Origin: Pseudanabaena frigida | GTDB taxonomy: Bacteria > Cyanobacteriota > Cyanobacteriia > Pseudanabaenales > Pseudanabaenaceae | Direction of reading: 5' to 3' | DNA length: 62,629 nt | Assembly: GCA_003242085.1 (NCBI GenBank) | Contig: QBML01000031.1 | Location: 1 to 62,629, forward strand | In this document: positions 36,276 to 46,176 of the stretch, piece after piece | How the letters are laid out: the number at the start of each line of letters is the position of its first letter | How positions within the stretch are numbered: the first letter of the stretch is position 1 | Notes under the pieces: model-generated | What the model saw: the letters and a program-made list of their open reading frames with translations, nothing else | Told to the model about the DNA's origin: nothing | Databases searched by the model: none | Made by a program: the position numbers and the translations under genes

Positions 36276-38267
36276 CTAGGATTGCCTTTTAAGAATCTCT
36301 TTAGCCATCTTCAGAAAATAGTCGGGATTAGACGCATTATTTTCATTTTTTGCATAATTGGAACTAGAAGCTCTAGAATCACTAGCTTTCTGGGCTATGT
36401 CCAGATCGGAAAGAACTACAGGTGTAATATCGAGAGTGCTCGGTGGAAGAACCTCAGATTGCGCGGGCGGCAAGGCTTTAGGTGTATATAGCAAATATAC
36501 AATGCGATCGCCTTTTTCCCATGACATATCGGCAGAGACGATTTGTAGCTGACCTTTACGCTCATATAGTAACGGCAATAATATACCAGCATTAAACATC
36601 GTATTAAAACGATTCAATTGCTCCTGAAGTTCCTCATCTGTAAGCAAAAATTCCCCAACCCTCACTTCTCTTTGAAGAATATATTGGTTCCATGTTTTAA
36701 TTGGAACGCGAGAGCTAAATGCTTGCTGGACGACTATTCGATCGTTACTATCGCCGCGATCGCTCTCTAATTCTCTAATATAAACCGCAAATACTTTAGG
36801 AGGATTAAATTCTTTAATTGCGATTTGAGCAATCACGATATTCACATCGGTATTAATTGTCAGAGCCACAAAGGTTCCTACCGAGTCAAGTCCTGCTGCT
36901 GCTAACGATCTAGCATCCAATCCATTGCTGATAAAGTTAGGAATATCATAGGCATCAGCTTGCTTACAAAGTTCAGCGCTAGTATCGATTATGGCTACTT
37001 TCTGTCCATTAGCTTGAAACAAGCGTGCCACTAAAATACCGATAGGATTGCTGCCGACAATTACCAATCCTGAGATGTCAGATCGGTTTAAGCCCAGAAG
37101 TTTTGCGACTAGTTTAGCTGAAAGTCCCTGCAAAAACACTGTCATCGCGATCGTCAGGAATACCAGAGCCTTGATCGATTCACCACCATTGACTCCACGT
37201 TCTGTTAATAAAATTGCAAAGAGCGAAGCAACCGAAGCTGCAACAATACCTCTAGGGGCACACCATGACAAAAAAGCCTTTTGCCGCCATGTTAGGCTGC
37301 TATTCCACGTACTGACGATCACATTAATGGGGCGGACAATAAACATAAGAAAAAGAACTGTCTGCACCCCACCCCAGCCCAGGGCAAAGATACTAGGAAT
37401 AGAAAGGTTTGCCGAAAGTAAAATAAATAGAACTGAGACCACTAGCGCTACTAATTGGCTTTTGAATTTAAGCAAGGCACGGCTATTGGGAATCTCGGAA
37501 GCGCGTAAGACAATTCCCATCAGTACAACCGCCGTTAGTCCTGATTCACTCTGAATTTCTTGGGCAATCCCGAATAGTCCTAATACCGCTGCCACCACCA
37601 CCGCACTTTTAGTGTCCTCAGCTAAAAACACAGCCCGCTGCAAAAATTTTCCCAATAACCAACCCGCGATCGCTCCTAGTACACCGCCAACTCCCAAACG
37701 CAACCCTAGATCGCTGACTACAGCAAAGACACTAAAAGTCGGATTTAATGCTACATCGAGGACTACCACTGCAAGCACTGCACCGATTGCATCAATCAGT
37801 ACACCTTCGCCCTCTAAGATTGTGGCAAGGCGTAAATCCAGTCCTACTTCCTCAATAATTGGATTGATCACAGTTGGCCCAGTTACTACTACTAGAGCTG
37901 CGTATAAAAATGCGATCGTCCAAGGAAATTCACTCAGCCAATAGGCAGCTATTCCACCACCAATCAGCGTAATCAAAGTTCCAATTGTAATCAGATTGCG
38001 TAAGCTTTCTGAAACCTTGCCAAGTTCTTTAAGTTGTAGATTAAGTCCACCATCGAACAAAATTAGCGCCACAGAAATAGAAACGATCGATTCTAATCCA
38101 TCACCCAACAGTCTTGGCTGCACTAAATTAAGCCCATCCCCCCCCAAAGCCACGCCAAAAAGTAGTAGAAAGACAATACTCGGCACGCGAAAAAAGTTCG
38201 CTATGGCACGAGCAGAAACTCCTGCGGCGATCGCAATAATAATTATTAAAGAGAGAGAGCCTTCCAT
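36276..38267 (-). CDS. CPA1 cation/proton antiporter with TrkA-N domain
   Basis: 663 aa. About 12 membrane helices (1-390) of the sodium/proton exchanger fold have VVTGPTVINPIIEEVG and LEGEGVLIDAIGAVLA, where the usual ND pair is replaced by ID. A Rossmann TrkA-N-like domain follows (about 395-520, LVIVGSNPIGILVARLF), then a TrkA-C-like region with LTDEELQEQLNRFNTMF and a polar tail. The nucleotide-binding part suggests ligand-gated K+/H+ or Na+/H+ exchange. It is a single gene. Confidence 0.9.
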   Translation of the reverse strand: MEGSLSLIIIIAIAAGVSARAIANFFRVPSIVFLLLFGVALGGDGLNLVQPRLLGDGLESIVSISVALILFDGGLNLQLKELGKVSESLRNLITIGTLITLIGGGIAAYWLSEFPWTIAFLYAALVVVTGPTVINPIIEEVGLDLRLATILEGEGVLIDAIGAVLAVVVLDVALNPTFSVFAVVSDLGLRLGVGGVLGAIAGWLLGKFLQRAVFLAEDTKSAVVVAAVLGLFGIAQEIQSESGLTAVVLMGIVLRASEIPNSRALLKFKSQLVALVVSVLFILLSANLSIPSIFALGWGGVQTVLFLMFIVRPINVIVSTWNSSLTWRQKAFLSWCAPRGIVAASVASLFAILLTERGVNGGESIKALVFLTIAMTVFLQGLSAKLVAKLLGLNRSDISGLVIVGSNPIGILVARLFQANGQKVAIIDTSAELCKQADAYDIPNFISNGLDARSLAAAGLDSVGTFVALTINTDVNIVIAQIAIKEFNPPKVFAVYIRELESDRGDSNDRIVVQQAFSSRVPIKTWNQYILQREVRVGEFLLTDEELQEQLNRFNTMFNAGILLPLLYERKGQLQIVSADMSWEKGDRIVYLLYTPKALPPAQSEVLPPSTLDITPVVLSDLDIAQKASDSRASSSNYAKNENNASNPDYFLKMAKEILKRQS

Positions 38268-38316
38268 AATTATTTAGTTATTAGGAGCAGAGCAGAGCAC
38301 TATGTCTAATAACCTT

Positions 38317-39909
38317 TTAGTTAGATTCTAATGACACTGACAGCGTAACGTTAAATTGAGATTCAAAAGGTTGTTTTTTATAATCAAGACTCCAAAGCTC
38401 TAAACTACAGGGATCGTTAGGTTGTTTAGGTATAAGTTGTAGCGTACAAACGCGAGATCGAGGATTAGATGACACGCGAATTGAGGCGATCGCACCAATT
38501 TGGCGGCGATCTAGTGCCGTCGCCAAGCGCAAAAAAGTACTGGCTTGACGTACGAACTGTTTCTGATGCTCGCTGTCCAAACGTTGGAAATTATCATGCT
38601 TTTTCTTCGGCTCACTCTTGCGATGATATCGGGCAAGATTGGCGATCGTTTCAATTTCTGACTCCGTATAGCCGAGCAATTCACCATTGCGAATTAAATA
38701 GTAGGAATGCTTGTGGTGAGCATCATGGCTGATGTGATGTCCTGAGTTGTGGAGCATAGCCGCTGCCCAAAGCAAATGCCGTTCATCATCACCCCATTCA
38801 TGTAAGATCCCGCGAGTTTGGTCAAAAAGACTCAGCGTATGTTCCGCAACCTGTTTGGCATATTTGACATCAATGCCATATTTATCTGAAAGTTTGAGAA
38901 TGCTGCGATCGCGGACAGTACTTTGATAACGCCAACCATCTTCGATATAGCCATGTCGGATCATCCAATCAACAACTAGACCTTCACGCAAAGCCCTTTG
39001 ACAGAGGATAATTTTTGGAACTCCTAATAAACGCATAGTTTCTAAAAGGACTAATGCTCCAGCTAAAATAATCTCCGCTCTTTTTTGTCGAACCATCGCC
39101 GTGCGCTCTTCAAGATTGGCACGACGTAAGCGCCAGACAATATTTTCAAGATCTGCAAAAGGAATCTCATAACCTTGTAAAGGATTAGGAACGATTCCTG
39201 CCTTTTCTTTGGAATGCAAAATAGCAAGAGTTTCAATTGTTCCTGAAGTACCGATCGCCTTTAATACCTTCCCTTCACCCTTTTCTTTAAGTAGCGATCG
39301 CAAATCATCGGTCGGGCGATCGATTGAGCCAAGGATATAGCCTAACAAGCGATCGTATTCTATCTGCGAAATTGGATCGGTGGTAACAAATAAATCCGTT
39401 AAGCGTACAGCCCCTATTTTGGTACTGCTGAGATAAATAGGATCGCTCCCATCCCCCAAAATCATCTCCGTAGAGCCACCACCAATATCAATCAAAATAT
39501 GTGGCTCATCTTTGAGTTCCATTGCTGAGATTACGCCTAAATAAATCCGTCGCGCTTCTTCTTGCCCTGAAATAACCTCAACATGCAATCCCAATTCTTC
39601 ATAAATACGGCGAATAAAGTCATGTCCATTAGGAGCCTCGCGAGTCGCACTGGTTGCCACTGCCACGATCTCTTCCACCCTTTGAGTACGACAGATTTCC
39701 TGACATCGTTTTAAAGCTTCAAGAGATCGCTTCATTGCTTCTTCAGTCAAATTTCCCGTTTGAGCGCATCGCTCTCCAAGTCTCACGGTTGCTTTTTCCG
39801 ACTCGATTACAGTGAAACTAGGAATCGAAGTCTTAATTTGGACAATTACCATATGAATGGAATTTGTCCCAACATCGATTGCTGCTAAAGTTTTGACATC
39901 TGAAGTCAT
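38317..39909 (-). CDS. ppx: Exopolyphosphatase / guanosine pentaphosphatase
   Basis: 530-aa Ppx/GppA protein. The ASKHA ATPase-like domain (about 8-305) has AAIDVGTNSIHMVI, ATSATREAPNGHDF and the phosphate-binding LIDIGGGSTEMILG. The C-terminal HD-type domain (about 320-530) has AAMLHNSGHHISHDAHHKHS. It degrades polyphosphate and/or pppGpp. Length matches the two-domain bacterial form. The gene stands alone. Confidence 0.96.
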   Translation of the reverse strand: MTSDVKTLAAIDVGTNSIHMVIVQIKTSIPSFTVIESEKATVRLGERCAQTGNLTEEAMKRSLEALKRCQEICRTQRVEEIVAVATSATREAPNGHDFIRRIYEELGLHVEVISGQEEARRIYLGVISAMELKDEPHILIDIGGGSTEMILGDGSDPIYLSSTKIGAVRLTDLFVTTDPISQIEYDRLLGYILGSIDRPTDDLRSLLKEKGEGKVLKAIGTSGTIETLAILHSKEKAGIVPNPLQGYEIPFADLENIVWRLRRANLEERTAMVRQKRAEIILAGALVLLETMRLLGVPKIILCQRALREGLVVDWMIRHGYIEDGWRYQSTVRDRSILKLSDKYGIDVKYAKQVAEHTLSLFDQTRGILHEWGDDERHLLWAAAMLHNSGHHISHDAHHKHSYYLIRNGELLGYTESEIETIANLARYHRKSEPKKKHDNFQRLDSEHQKQFVRQASTFLRLATALDRRQIGAIASIRVSSNPRSRVCTLQLIPKQPNDPCSLELWSLDYKKQPFESQFNVTLSVSLESN

Positions 39910-39999
39910 GCGCTGTTTCCGAGAAATATCTCAAGTTATGGTAGATGAAAATCTGGCAGAATAAAAGCTATAGTCGCTCAATAACACTAAATTAATAGC

Positions 40000-41096
40000 A
40001 TGGGCAATAAGCAAGTAGTTTTAGTCGTAGATGATGACCCAGTTAATTTTGATGTAATTGAAATTTTATTGTTCAAAGAAGGGTATGACCTTCACTATAA
40101 AGATAATGGGGCAGAGGCATCGCTACTCTTGCAGAAACCAACCCTGACATCATTTTACTAGATGTGATGATGCCAGATATGGACGGTATTGAAGTATGCC
40201 AGCAGCTTAAAAATAATCAGCAATGGCATCATATTCCAGTTATTATCGTCACCGCCTTATCAGACAAAGAAGATCTTGCTCGTTGCTTAGATGCTGGAGC
40301 AGATGATTTCATCAGCAAGCCAATCAACAGCATGGAACTCCGCGCCCGCGTGAGATCGATGTTACGGATTAAGTCTCAATACGATCGCATTCAAGACACA
40401 ATGCAGCTGCGCGAAGAGATGATGCAGACTATTGTTCACGATCTCCGCAATCCTTTAATCGGGATCACGCTGGGTTGTGATTCGCTAAAAGCGCTGGATA
40501 TATCTGAACGAGGCAAACAAAGAATCGAGCAGATGGGTAAAACTATCGAGCAAATGCGCTTTCTTATTGATGATATTTTGACGATTGGTAGGATTGAAGC
40601 CAAGAAATTAGTTCTTAACTTCACGGCGATCGACATAGTTGAAATGGCGAGATCGATAATTGCTGATTTTGAGTCAATTATATTAAGTAAAAAGCTTCAA
40701 CTTTTAGGTGAATTTCCTACAGAGCCAAACTATATCTCTGGAGATACACATCTAATTCGCCGCGTACTAAACAACTTAATCGATAATGCCATCAAATTTT
40801 CTCCTCAGCAAAGCTCGATTATTATCAGAATCGAACATTTGCCCGAAAATCCCGATCGCCAAGATCTTATTAAGATTCAAGTAATTGACTGTGGTATTGG
40901 CATTAGCCCCGAACAAAAACAAGTGATATTTGAGAAATATGAGGTTGGGAATATTGTGACGGGAATCTCTCAGATTGGCTTAGGGCTTTCATTTTGCAAG
41001 ATGACAATTGAGGCTCATCACGGAACTATATCCGTGACCAATAATCACCCCAAGGGATCGATTTTTACGGTTTTACTAAATAGAATGCAGCAATGA
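40000..41096 (+). pseudogene. REC-histidine kinase hybrid split by a one-base frameshift
   Basis: From ATG 40000 the frame reads a receiver domain start (VVLVVDDDPVNFDVIEILLF) and then stops near 40160. The true continuation is one frame over, starting ATLAETNPDIILLDVMMPDM at about 40119. Restoring one A between GCA and TC at about 40119 joins them into an intact 365-aa protein: REC with LLDVMMPDMDG, then HisKA (IVHDLRNPLIG), an N-box NLIDNAIKFS and GLGLSFCKM. It is either a recently broken gene or a sequencing error. A similar hybrid follows at 41433. Confidence 0.88.
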
Positions 41097-41432
41097 GATA
41101 ACGAACGAAGTCTGCGATCGCAAGCTAGAAATATTAAGTCAAAAAACATACTGACGATAGATAGCTAAATATAAAATTACAGGGTAGTAAACTATAGAAG
41201 TACTAAATCATTATCATTTGTGAGATTCATTACTTCGATAACACTCAACCAACGCAGACAATTGCACTGAGCATGTCGAAGCGTCAAAAGCCTCGCAAAT
41301 TTAGTTTGATTGTTATATGAGCTAGATTAAACTTTAGAACCTTTGCAAAATTAAAGTTTTAAAATTTAATTTCGGTCGAAGCGAACGCATAGCGCTGTAT
41401 GGGTAGTATCCGCATAAAAACGCCGTAAATAT

Positions 41433-42521
41433 ATGACACGAATATTAGTCATTGAAGATGAAGATTTAATTCGGGATTCGCTTGAGGATCTTCTCTTGAT
41501 AGAAGGTTTTGAAGTAATTACAGCCGAAAATGGGGAAAAAGGAGTATATTTGGCAACTCAAAGACATCCAGACTTGATTCTTTGTGATGTGATGATGCCG
41601 ATACTTAATGGTTATGAAGTACTCGAACAGGTACGTAAAGATAAAGAATTGAGTACTGTCCCTTTTTTGTTTTTGACTTCGATGATGGATCGCCGTAGCA
41701 ACCGCAAAGGAATGTCTTTAGGCGCTGATGATTACTTAGAAAAGCCTTGTACAAAGGACGAATTACTAACAGCAATATCCGTCAGTCTCGGCAAGCAAAA
41801 AGCCATTGACCGACGTATCGAAGAAAAAATGGATGCTTTGCGTAGTAGTATCACCCTATCTTTGCCCCATGAGTTTCAAACTCCCCTCTCAGGCATTATG
41901 GGGCTGTCAGAATTGATGATGATGCAAGGAGAAGATCTAGTTCCTGCGGAAGTATACGAATATGCTGAAGGGATTCATCGTTCGGCTGAGCGTCTTTATC
42001 GACTAATCCAAAACTATCTCCTTTACAGTAAGTTGCTATTACTGAGATCGCAGGGTCAAGAGAGGTTTACAGCTCCTTATCCTTGCAACACCCAAATGAT
42101 TATCACTAACATCGGCGATCGTAAAGCTAGAGAATACGATCGCCATAACGATTTAGAGCTAGATCTTGTAGAAGTCGATTTAGGATTTTCTTCTGAAGAC
42201 TTAATTAAAATTGCCGATGAGTTAATTGATAATGCATTCAAATATTCAAAAAAAGGTAGTAAAGTTTTTCTCAGAAGTTATATCACTGACTCACAGTGGA
42301 TATTTTCTATCCAAGATAGTGGCCGTGGCATGAACGAAGAACAGATTGCTAATATTGGGGCATATATACAGTTTGAGCGGCAATTTTACGAGCAACAGGG
42401 GATGGGACTGGGGTTATCCTTAGCAAAGACTTTAGTGGAGTTTTATGGTGGTGATATCAATGTCCAAAGTCAAGAATATCTAGGTACAAAAATCTGTATC
42501 TCAATTCCTATTACGCTTTGA
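41433..42521 (+). CDS. REC-histidine kinase hybrid
   Basis: 362-aa protein with an N-terminal receiver domain (phospho-acceptor Asp52; Lys at LEKPCTKDE), then a HisKA-like helix pair with LPHEFQTPLSGIMGLSEL (His146) and a HATPase (LIDNAFKYSKKGS; GMGLGLSLAKTLVEF). Receiver-first kinases of this form are frequent in cyanobacteria and relay signals between proteins. It lies 336 bp downstream of a related, frameshifted hybrid; nothing recognisable lies in that gap. An F1 repeat follows. Confidence 0.93.
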   Translation: MTRILVIEDEDLIRDSLEDLLLIEGFEVITAENGEKGVYLATQRHPDLILCDVMMPILNGYEVLEQVRKDKELSTVPFLFLTSMMDRRSNRKGMSLGADDYLEKPCTKDELLTAISVSLGKQKAIDRRIEEKMDALRSSITLSLPHEFQTPLSGIMGLSELMMMQGEDLVPAEVYEYAEGIHRSAERLYRLIQNYLLYSKLLLLRSQGQERFTAPYPCNTQMIITNIGDRKAREYDRHNDLELDLVEVDLGFSSEDLIKIADELIDNAFKYSKKGSKVFLRSYITDSQWIFSIQDSGRGMNEEQIANIGAYIQFERQFYEQQGMGLGLSLAKTLVEFYGGDINVQSQEYLGTKICISIPITL

Positions 42522-42527
42522 AGTTTC

Positions 42528-42627
42528 TATAGCAATGCAAGAGATAGTGAGAAATCAAGAAAGGCGGCGCGAAGCGCCGCCTTTCTTGATTTGGGTTTTA
42601 TGATGGCAAAGACTAGCGATAGCTATA
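42528..42627. repeat. F1 palindromic element
   Basis: Left arm TATAGCAATGCAAGAGATAG, core AAAGGCGGCG-CGAAG-CGCCGCCTTT, right arm GATTTGGGTTTTATG ending AGCGATAGCTATA. It separates the hybrid kinase from bciB. Confidence 0.85.
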
Positions 42628-42689
42628 ACTTCGCTAATAACCTAAAAAAGCTATGATCTAGTTAGATCTGTATAGTAAAAAATAGCAAA

Positions 42690-43886
42690 ATGTCGGTTGT
42701 CCCATCCCATCGCAAGTCAAAGGGTCTCGCAGACGTCCAGCGCCGCCCAGCTAAAGAACTGTGCAGTGAATGCGGTCTCTGTGATACCTACTACATTCAT
42801 TATGTTAAAGAGGCTTGCGCGTTTATCACTCAACATATTGATGAACTTGAAACGCAGTCTCATGGGCGATCGCGTGATCTCGATAACGAACAAGAATTAT
42901 ATTTTGGCGTGCATCAAGAGATGATCGCTGCCCGTAAAACTGAACCAATTGAGGGAGCGCAATGGACAGGCATTGTGTCTAGTTTGGCGATCGCGATGCT
43001 CGAAAAAGGCTTAGTTGAAGGTGTGGTGTGTGTGCAGTCGAGTCCTAGCGATCGCTTTAAACCCCAGCCTGTAATCGCCCGAAATCGCGAAGAAATATTA
43101 GCCGCACGAGTCAATAAACCGACCCTTTCACCAAATCTCTCAGTTTTAGAGCAGATCGAGCAATCGGGGATCAAAAGACTATTGGCGATCGGTGTTGGTT
43201 GTCAGATTCAAGCCCTAAGAACTGTCGAAAAAGAACTCGGCTTAGAAAAACTCTATGTATTAGGTACGCCTTGTACTGATAACGTCACGAGATCGGGCTT
43301 GCAAAAATTTCTGGATACCACTAGCCGATCGCCTGAAACTGTGGTGCATTACGAATTTATGCAAGATTTTAATGTGCATTTCAAACATTCTGATGGCTCA
43401 ACCGAGCAAGTGCCTTTCTTTGGACTAAATACGAAAGAACTTAAAGATGTGTTTGCACCTTCCTGCATGACATGCTTCGACTACACTAATGCTCTCGCTG
43501 ATATCGTCGTGGGTTATATGGGTGCAACCTTTGGCTGGCAATGGATTGTCGTTCGCAATGAGACAGGCAAAGAAATGCTAGAGCTAATCAAAGATCAATT
43601 GCAAACTCAGCCTGTAATATCCAGTGGCGATCGCCGTGCTGCTGTCCAACAAGGCATCTCTGCCTATGACAATGCAATGACGATTCCGATTTGGCTAGCT
43701 TGGATTATCAGTTTTGTAGTCAATAAGGTGGGACCAAAGGGGTTGGAATATGGACGATTTTCGATTGATTCGCATTTTGTTCGCAATTTTCTCTACGTGC
43801 GCCGCAACTATCCCAAAAAGCTAGAAGCCCATGTCCCCGAATTTGCTAAGCGGATCATTGCTCAGTACCAATTGCCCAAAGTTTAA
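42690..43886 (+). CDS. bciB: 3,8-divinyl chlorophyllide 8-vinyl reductase, F420-type (BciB)
   Basis: 398-aa FrhB-family flavin/iron-sulfur protein of the Slr1923/BciB type, which reduces the 8-vinyl group of divinyl chlorophyllide in chlorophyll synthesis. It has the N-terminal CSECGLCDTYY cluster-binding segment, the GTPCTDNVTRSGL block, SCMTCFDYTNALADIVVGYMG and a C-terminal RRNYPKKLEAHVP. Length equals that of cyanobacterial BciB. A 46-bp palindrome spans its stop codon. Confidence 0.93.
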   Translation: MSVVPSHRKSKGLADVQRRPAKELCSECGLCDTYYIHYVKEACAFITQHIDELETQSHGRSRDLDNEQELYFGVHQEMIAARKTEPIEGAQWTGIVSSLAIAMLEKGLVEGVVCVQSSPSDRFKPQPVIARNREEILAARVNKPTLSPNLSVLEQIEQSGIKRLLAIGVGCQIQALRTVEKELGLEKLYVLGTPCTDNVTRSGLQKFLDTTSRSPETVVHYEFMQDFNVHFKHSDGSTEQVPFFGLNTKELKDVFAPSCMTCFDYTNALADIVVGYMGATFGWQWIVVRNETGKEMLELIKDQLQTQPVISSGDRRAAVQQGISAYDNAMTIPIWLAWIISFVVNKVGPKGLEYGRFSIDSHFVRNFLYVRRNYPKKLEAHVPEFAKRIIAQYQLPKV

Positions 43887-43927
43887 TATCTAGACAAGGG
43901 GCTTAAGCCCCTTGTCTAGATATTAAA
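43882..43927. terminator. 46-bp perfect palindrome at the bciB stop
   Basis: TTTAATATCTAGACAAGGGG and the rest of its reverse complement pair without mismatch; it contains the bciB TAA. It also lies 9 bp beyond the end of the convergent operon and probably terminates both. Confidence 0.75.
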
Positions 43928-43935
43928 TTAAACAC

Positions 43936-46176
43936 TTATTTCTTTTGCTTGTTCATTGCCATATATTCTCTAATGTACTTAAACGGAAAAGGAAGAACTG
44001 TACTTTGACCAGTTCTTACAAAATCTACATCCATTGTGGGAAGTAGCTGTTGAAACACTAGTTTTGAGTCTTTATTTACTGCGACAATTTTACGTAAGTG
44101 ATAAGAATCTTTTAGAGAAGATTGTATGCTTGCTTTACTACAACCAACAAAGTAATAAGCTTCATTATCAGTTTCACCAAAGTACTTAATATCAACTGTA
44201 GCGTCAAATATTTCCTCTTTACTTCGATTGTCTTTAGGAAAAATAAATCTAACTCCATACTTTTCCCAGAAATAAGCTCTGAGTTTATCAGGATCTTTAC
44301 CCTTTGCTGCTTTCCCAGATTTACTGAGGTGTTTGCCAATTAACTTATGAAATTCATTCTTATTTACTGGATTACTGCCAAATTCTTTAAGTTCATCGAG
44401 TAAGCTGTTAGAACCTTGTTGCGAAGAAACAGAATGTATTTTTAAAAATTGTTGAACTATCTCGCAAAGATCATATCCTGTAGAAATCTCTTCTGGGAAT
44501 GACACCTCTCTCTCTGAAAGAAGAGTATGTATTCTTTCTAAATCAGGCAAAGTAATTTCCTGCGTTAAAAAGATTTGGTTTATATCACCTTCGTTAGAAA
44601 TAATCAAACCTTCTAAATTAGGTTTCTTTTTCCTTTTTTGATTCAAATTATTTTCATCTTCATAAGAGGTTAAATCTTTTGTATCGGATTTCTTGTAAGA
44701 CATATGCTCTAAATATGTATCAAATTTAGAAACATTGAAGAGATCGCAATCCTGAGAACGCCTCGAAAAACTAAACTGACCATCGTGAAGAATTTCCATA
44801 AAGATAACATTCTCTTCATCTTCATCCCAAGCCGCAAAAGTCCAAGTACCAGATAAACCTAAATTAGACCATTTAAACAAACTAAATTTAAGTTCACTGA
44901 TATCTTTTTTAATTAATAGTTCTTTAACACTTGTTTCTATAATATTCTTAATATTTTTATTTTGAAGCTTTAAAGATTCAATAGTGATGTTCTGCCTATA
45001 AATACTTAGATCTAGATCTGAGTATTTATACTCTTCTTCTATATTATTCTTTATGTAGTAAGACTTTTCATGGATTATTCTTATATTCAGTTTGTTAGGC
45101 TTATCTTCATTCCCAAAAGTAATTATCTTGGATGGTAAATTATACTCTTTCATGATAATTTCTTTTGAATTATCAATTATAGTCCTAGATTCATCAGTAC
45201 CAACCTTGTCTACAATGTGTATCTTCTGATCAGCTAATATAAGGTTCATCTGTTTAGGATCTTTGATTAGCGAATTTTTAAGCTCACAGTAATCAATAGC
45301 ATCTCGCCCTAACAAGTCTATAGAAATATATTCGGACAAATCTTTTTTGGCTAGATTAAAGATATTGTAAAAGATACCCGCTCGACTTTTATTAAAAGCC
45401 TCGACATTAGCAAATTCAAGAAAGGGCAATGATGCCTTTTCATTAGTTTTGCCACACTCAACATAAGTCGAATTAATATCAAGTTCGCCATCACTTGGAA
45501 GATGTCTTCTGAAAGTGGAAGTAGAAGTAGTTCCTTCAAATCTATAATAAGGCTTTTTTAGAGCTTTCTCTAATTGATCTTTTCGTCTGGGATCTTTTAT
45601 TTTTGCCAACTCAACATTTATATCTGATAACGAACGATATCGCACGATGCTAACATTTAGAAACCAATCTTCATCCTTCGCATCTATTTTTATTTTTGCA
45701 ATATCTAAATGTCCTTTTTTATGTGGACTTTGAAACACTACAAGAAGTGAACCTGTAAGATTACAAAATTGACATTTTTTATGTCGAGATGTAGATGATG
45801 CAAGATAGTTAAATAAAATCTGTACTAACCAAGCACCTCGAATATAACCATCAGTGCGATCTTTATTGTCTATAGGTATAACTTTTGTTATAGCAGTATC
45901 ATCATCAAATAATTTAGAGTCTCTAACCTTTGATATTAATGTATAAATATCTACAGTCTTTTTATTTATAATTTTTTTGAACATTGCATAGGCATATTTG
46001 TTATCTATAAATAGAGTTGCTACAGCCATGAATTCTTTTCCAAAAAGAGAGTCAAGTTGTGAAGCTCCTACCCACTTGTTTCCTTTTGTTTCCCTCTTAA
46101 TTCTAATAAAGACAAAATCACGTTCTATAGCTTCAATATTAAATTGAATTTGCAAACGGTTAGTAATAGTAATCAT
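43936..46176 (-). CDS. Unknown 746-aa partner of the helicase-nuclease
   Basis: I do not recognise a family. The product is soluble, lysine- and isoleucine-rich. It has a single CxxC (CQFC, Cys135/Cys138) after a basic patch, a central beta-rich region (GTWTFAAWDEDEENVIFMEI; LEGLIISNEGDINQIFL) and a distinctive C-terminal block (YYFVGCSKASIQSS; TVLPFPFKYIREYM). It overlaps the upstream helicase gene by 4 bp (ATGA), so the two are translationally coupled. Composition is strongly AT-rich and I see no HIP1 octamer. A nucleic-acid-binding or sensor subunit of a two-gene system is the simplest inference; a PIWI-like core cannot be shown from motifs. Confidence 0.9.
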   Translation of the reverse strand: MITITNRLQIQFNIEAIERDFVFIRIKRETKGNKWVGASQLDSLFGKEFMAVATLFIDNKYAYAMFKKIINKKTVDIYTLISKVRDSKLFDDDTAITKVIPIDNKDRTDGYIRGAWLVQILFNYLASSTSRHKKCQFCNLTGSLLVVFQSPHKKGHLDIAKIKIDAKDEDWFLNVSIVRYRSLSDINVELAKIKDPRRKDQLEKALKKPYYRFEGTTSTSTFRRHLPSDGELDINSTYVECGKTNEKASLPFLEFANVEAFNKSRAGIFYNIFNLAKKDLSEYISIDLLGRDAIDYCELKNSLIKDPKQMNLILADQKIHIVDKVGTDESRTIIDNSKEIIMKEYNLPSKIITFGNEDKPNKLNIRIIHEKSYYIKNNIEEEYKYSDLDLSIYRQNITIESLKLQNKNIKNIIETSVKELLIKKDISELKFSLFKWSNLGLSGTWTFAAWDEDEENVIFMEILHDGQFSFSRRSQDCDLFNVSKFDTYLEHMSYKKSDTKDLTSYEDENNLNQKRKKKPNLEGLIISNEGDINQIFLTQEITLPDLERIHTLLSEREVSFPEEISTGYDLCEIVQQFLKIHSVSSQQGSNSLLDELKEFGSNPVNKNEFHKLIGKHLSKSGKAAKGKDPDKLRAYFWEKYGVRFIFPKDNRSKEEIFDATVDIKYFGETDNEAYYFVGCSKASIQSSLKDSYHLRKIVAVNKDSKLVFQQLLPTMDVDFVRTGQSTVLPFPFKYIREYMAMNKQKK

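Noticed and set aside
37048-38277. Long plus-strand frames opposite the antiporter gene
   Set aside because: Low-complexity Ser/Thr/Pro-rich shadows of a membrane protein gene; the minus-strand product is clearly real.
41097-41432. A gene or RNA in the 336-bp gap between the two hybrid kinases
   Set aside because: No credible frame, hairpin or repeat was found; only A/T-rich sequence with a HIP1 site.
43936-46176. Assignment of the 746-aa protein as a prokaryotic Argonaute/pPIWI_RE
   Set aside because: The pairing with a large helicase recalls pPIWI_RE systems, but no PIWI catalytic or RE motif could be identified by reading.
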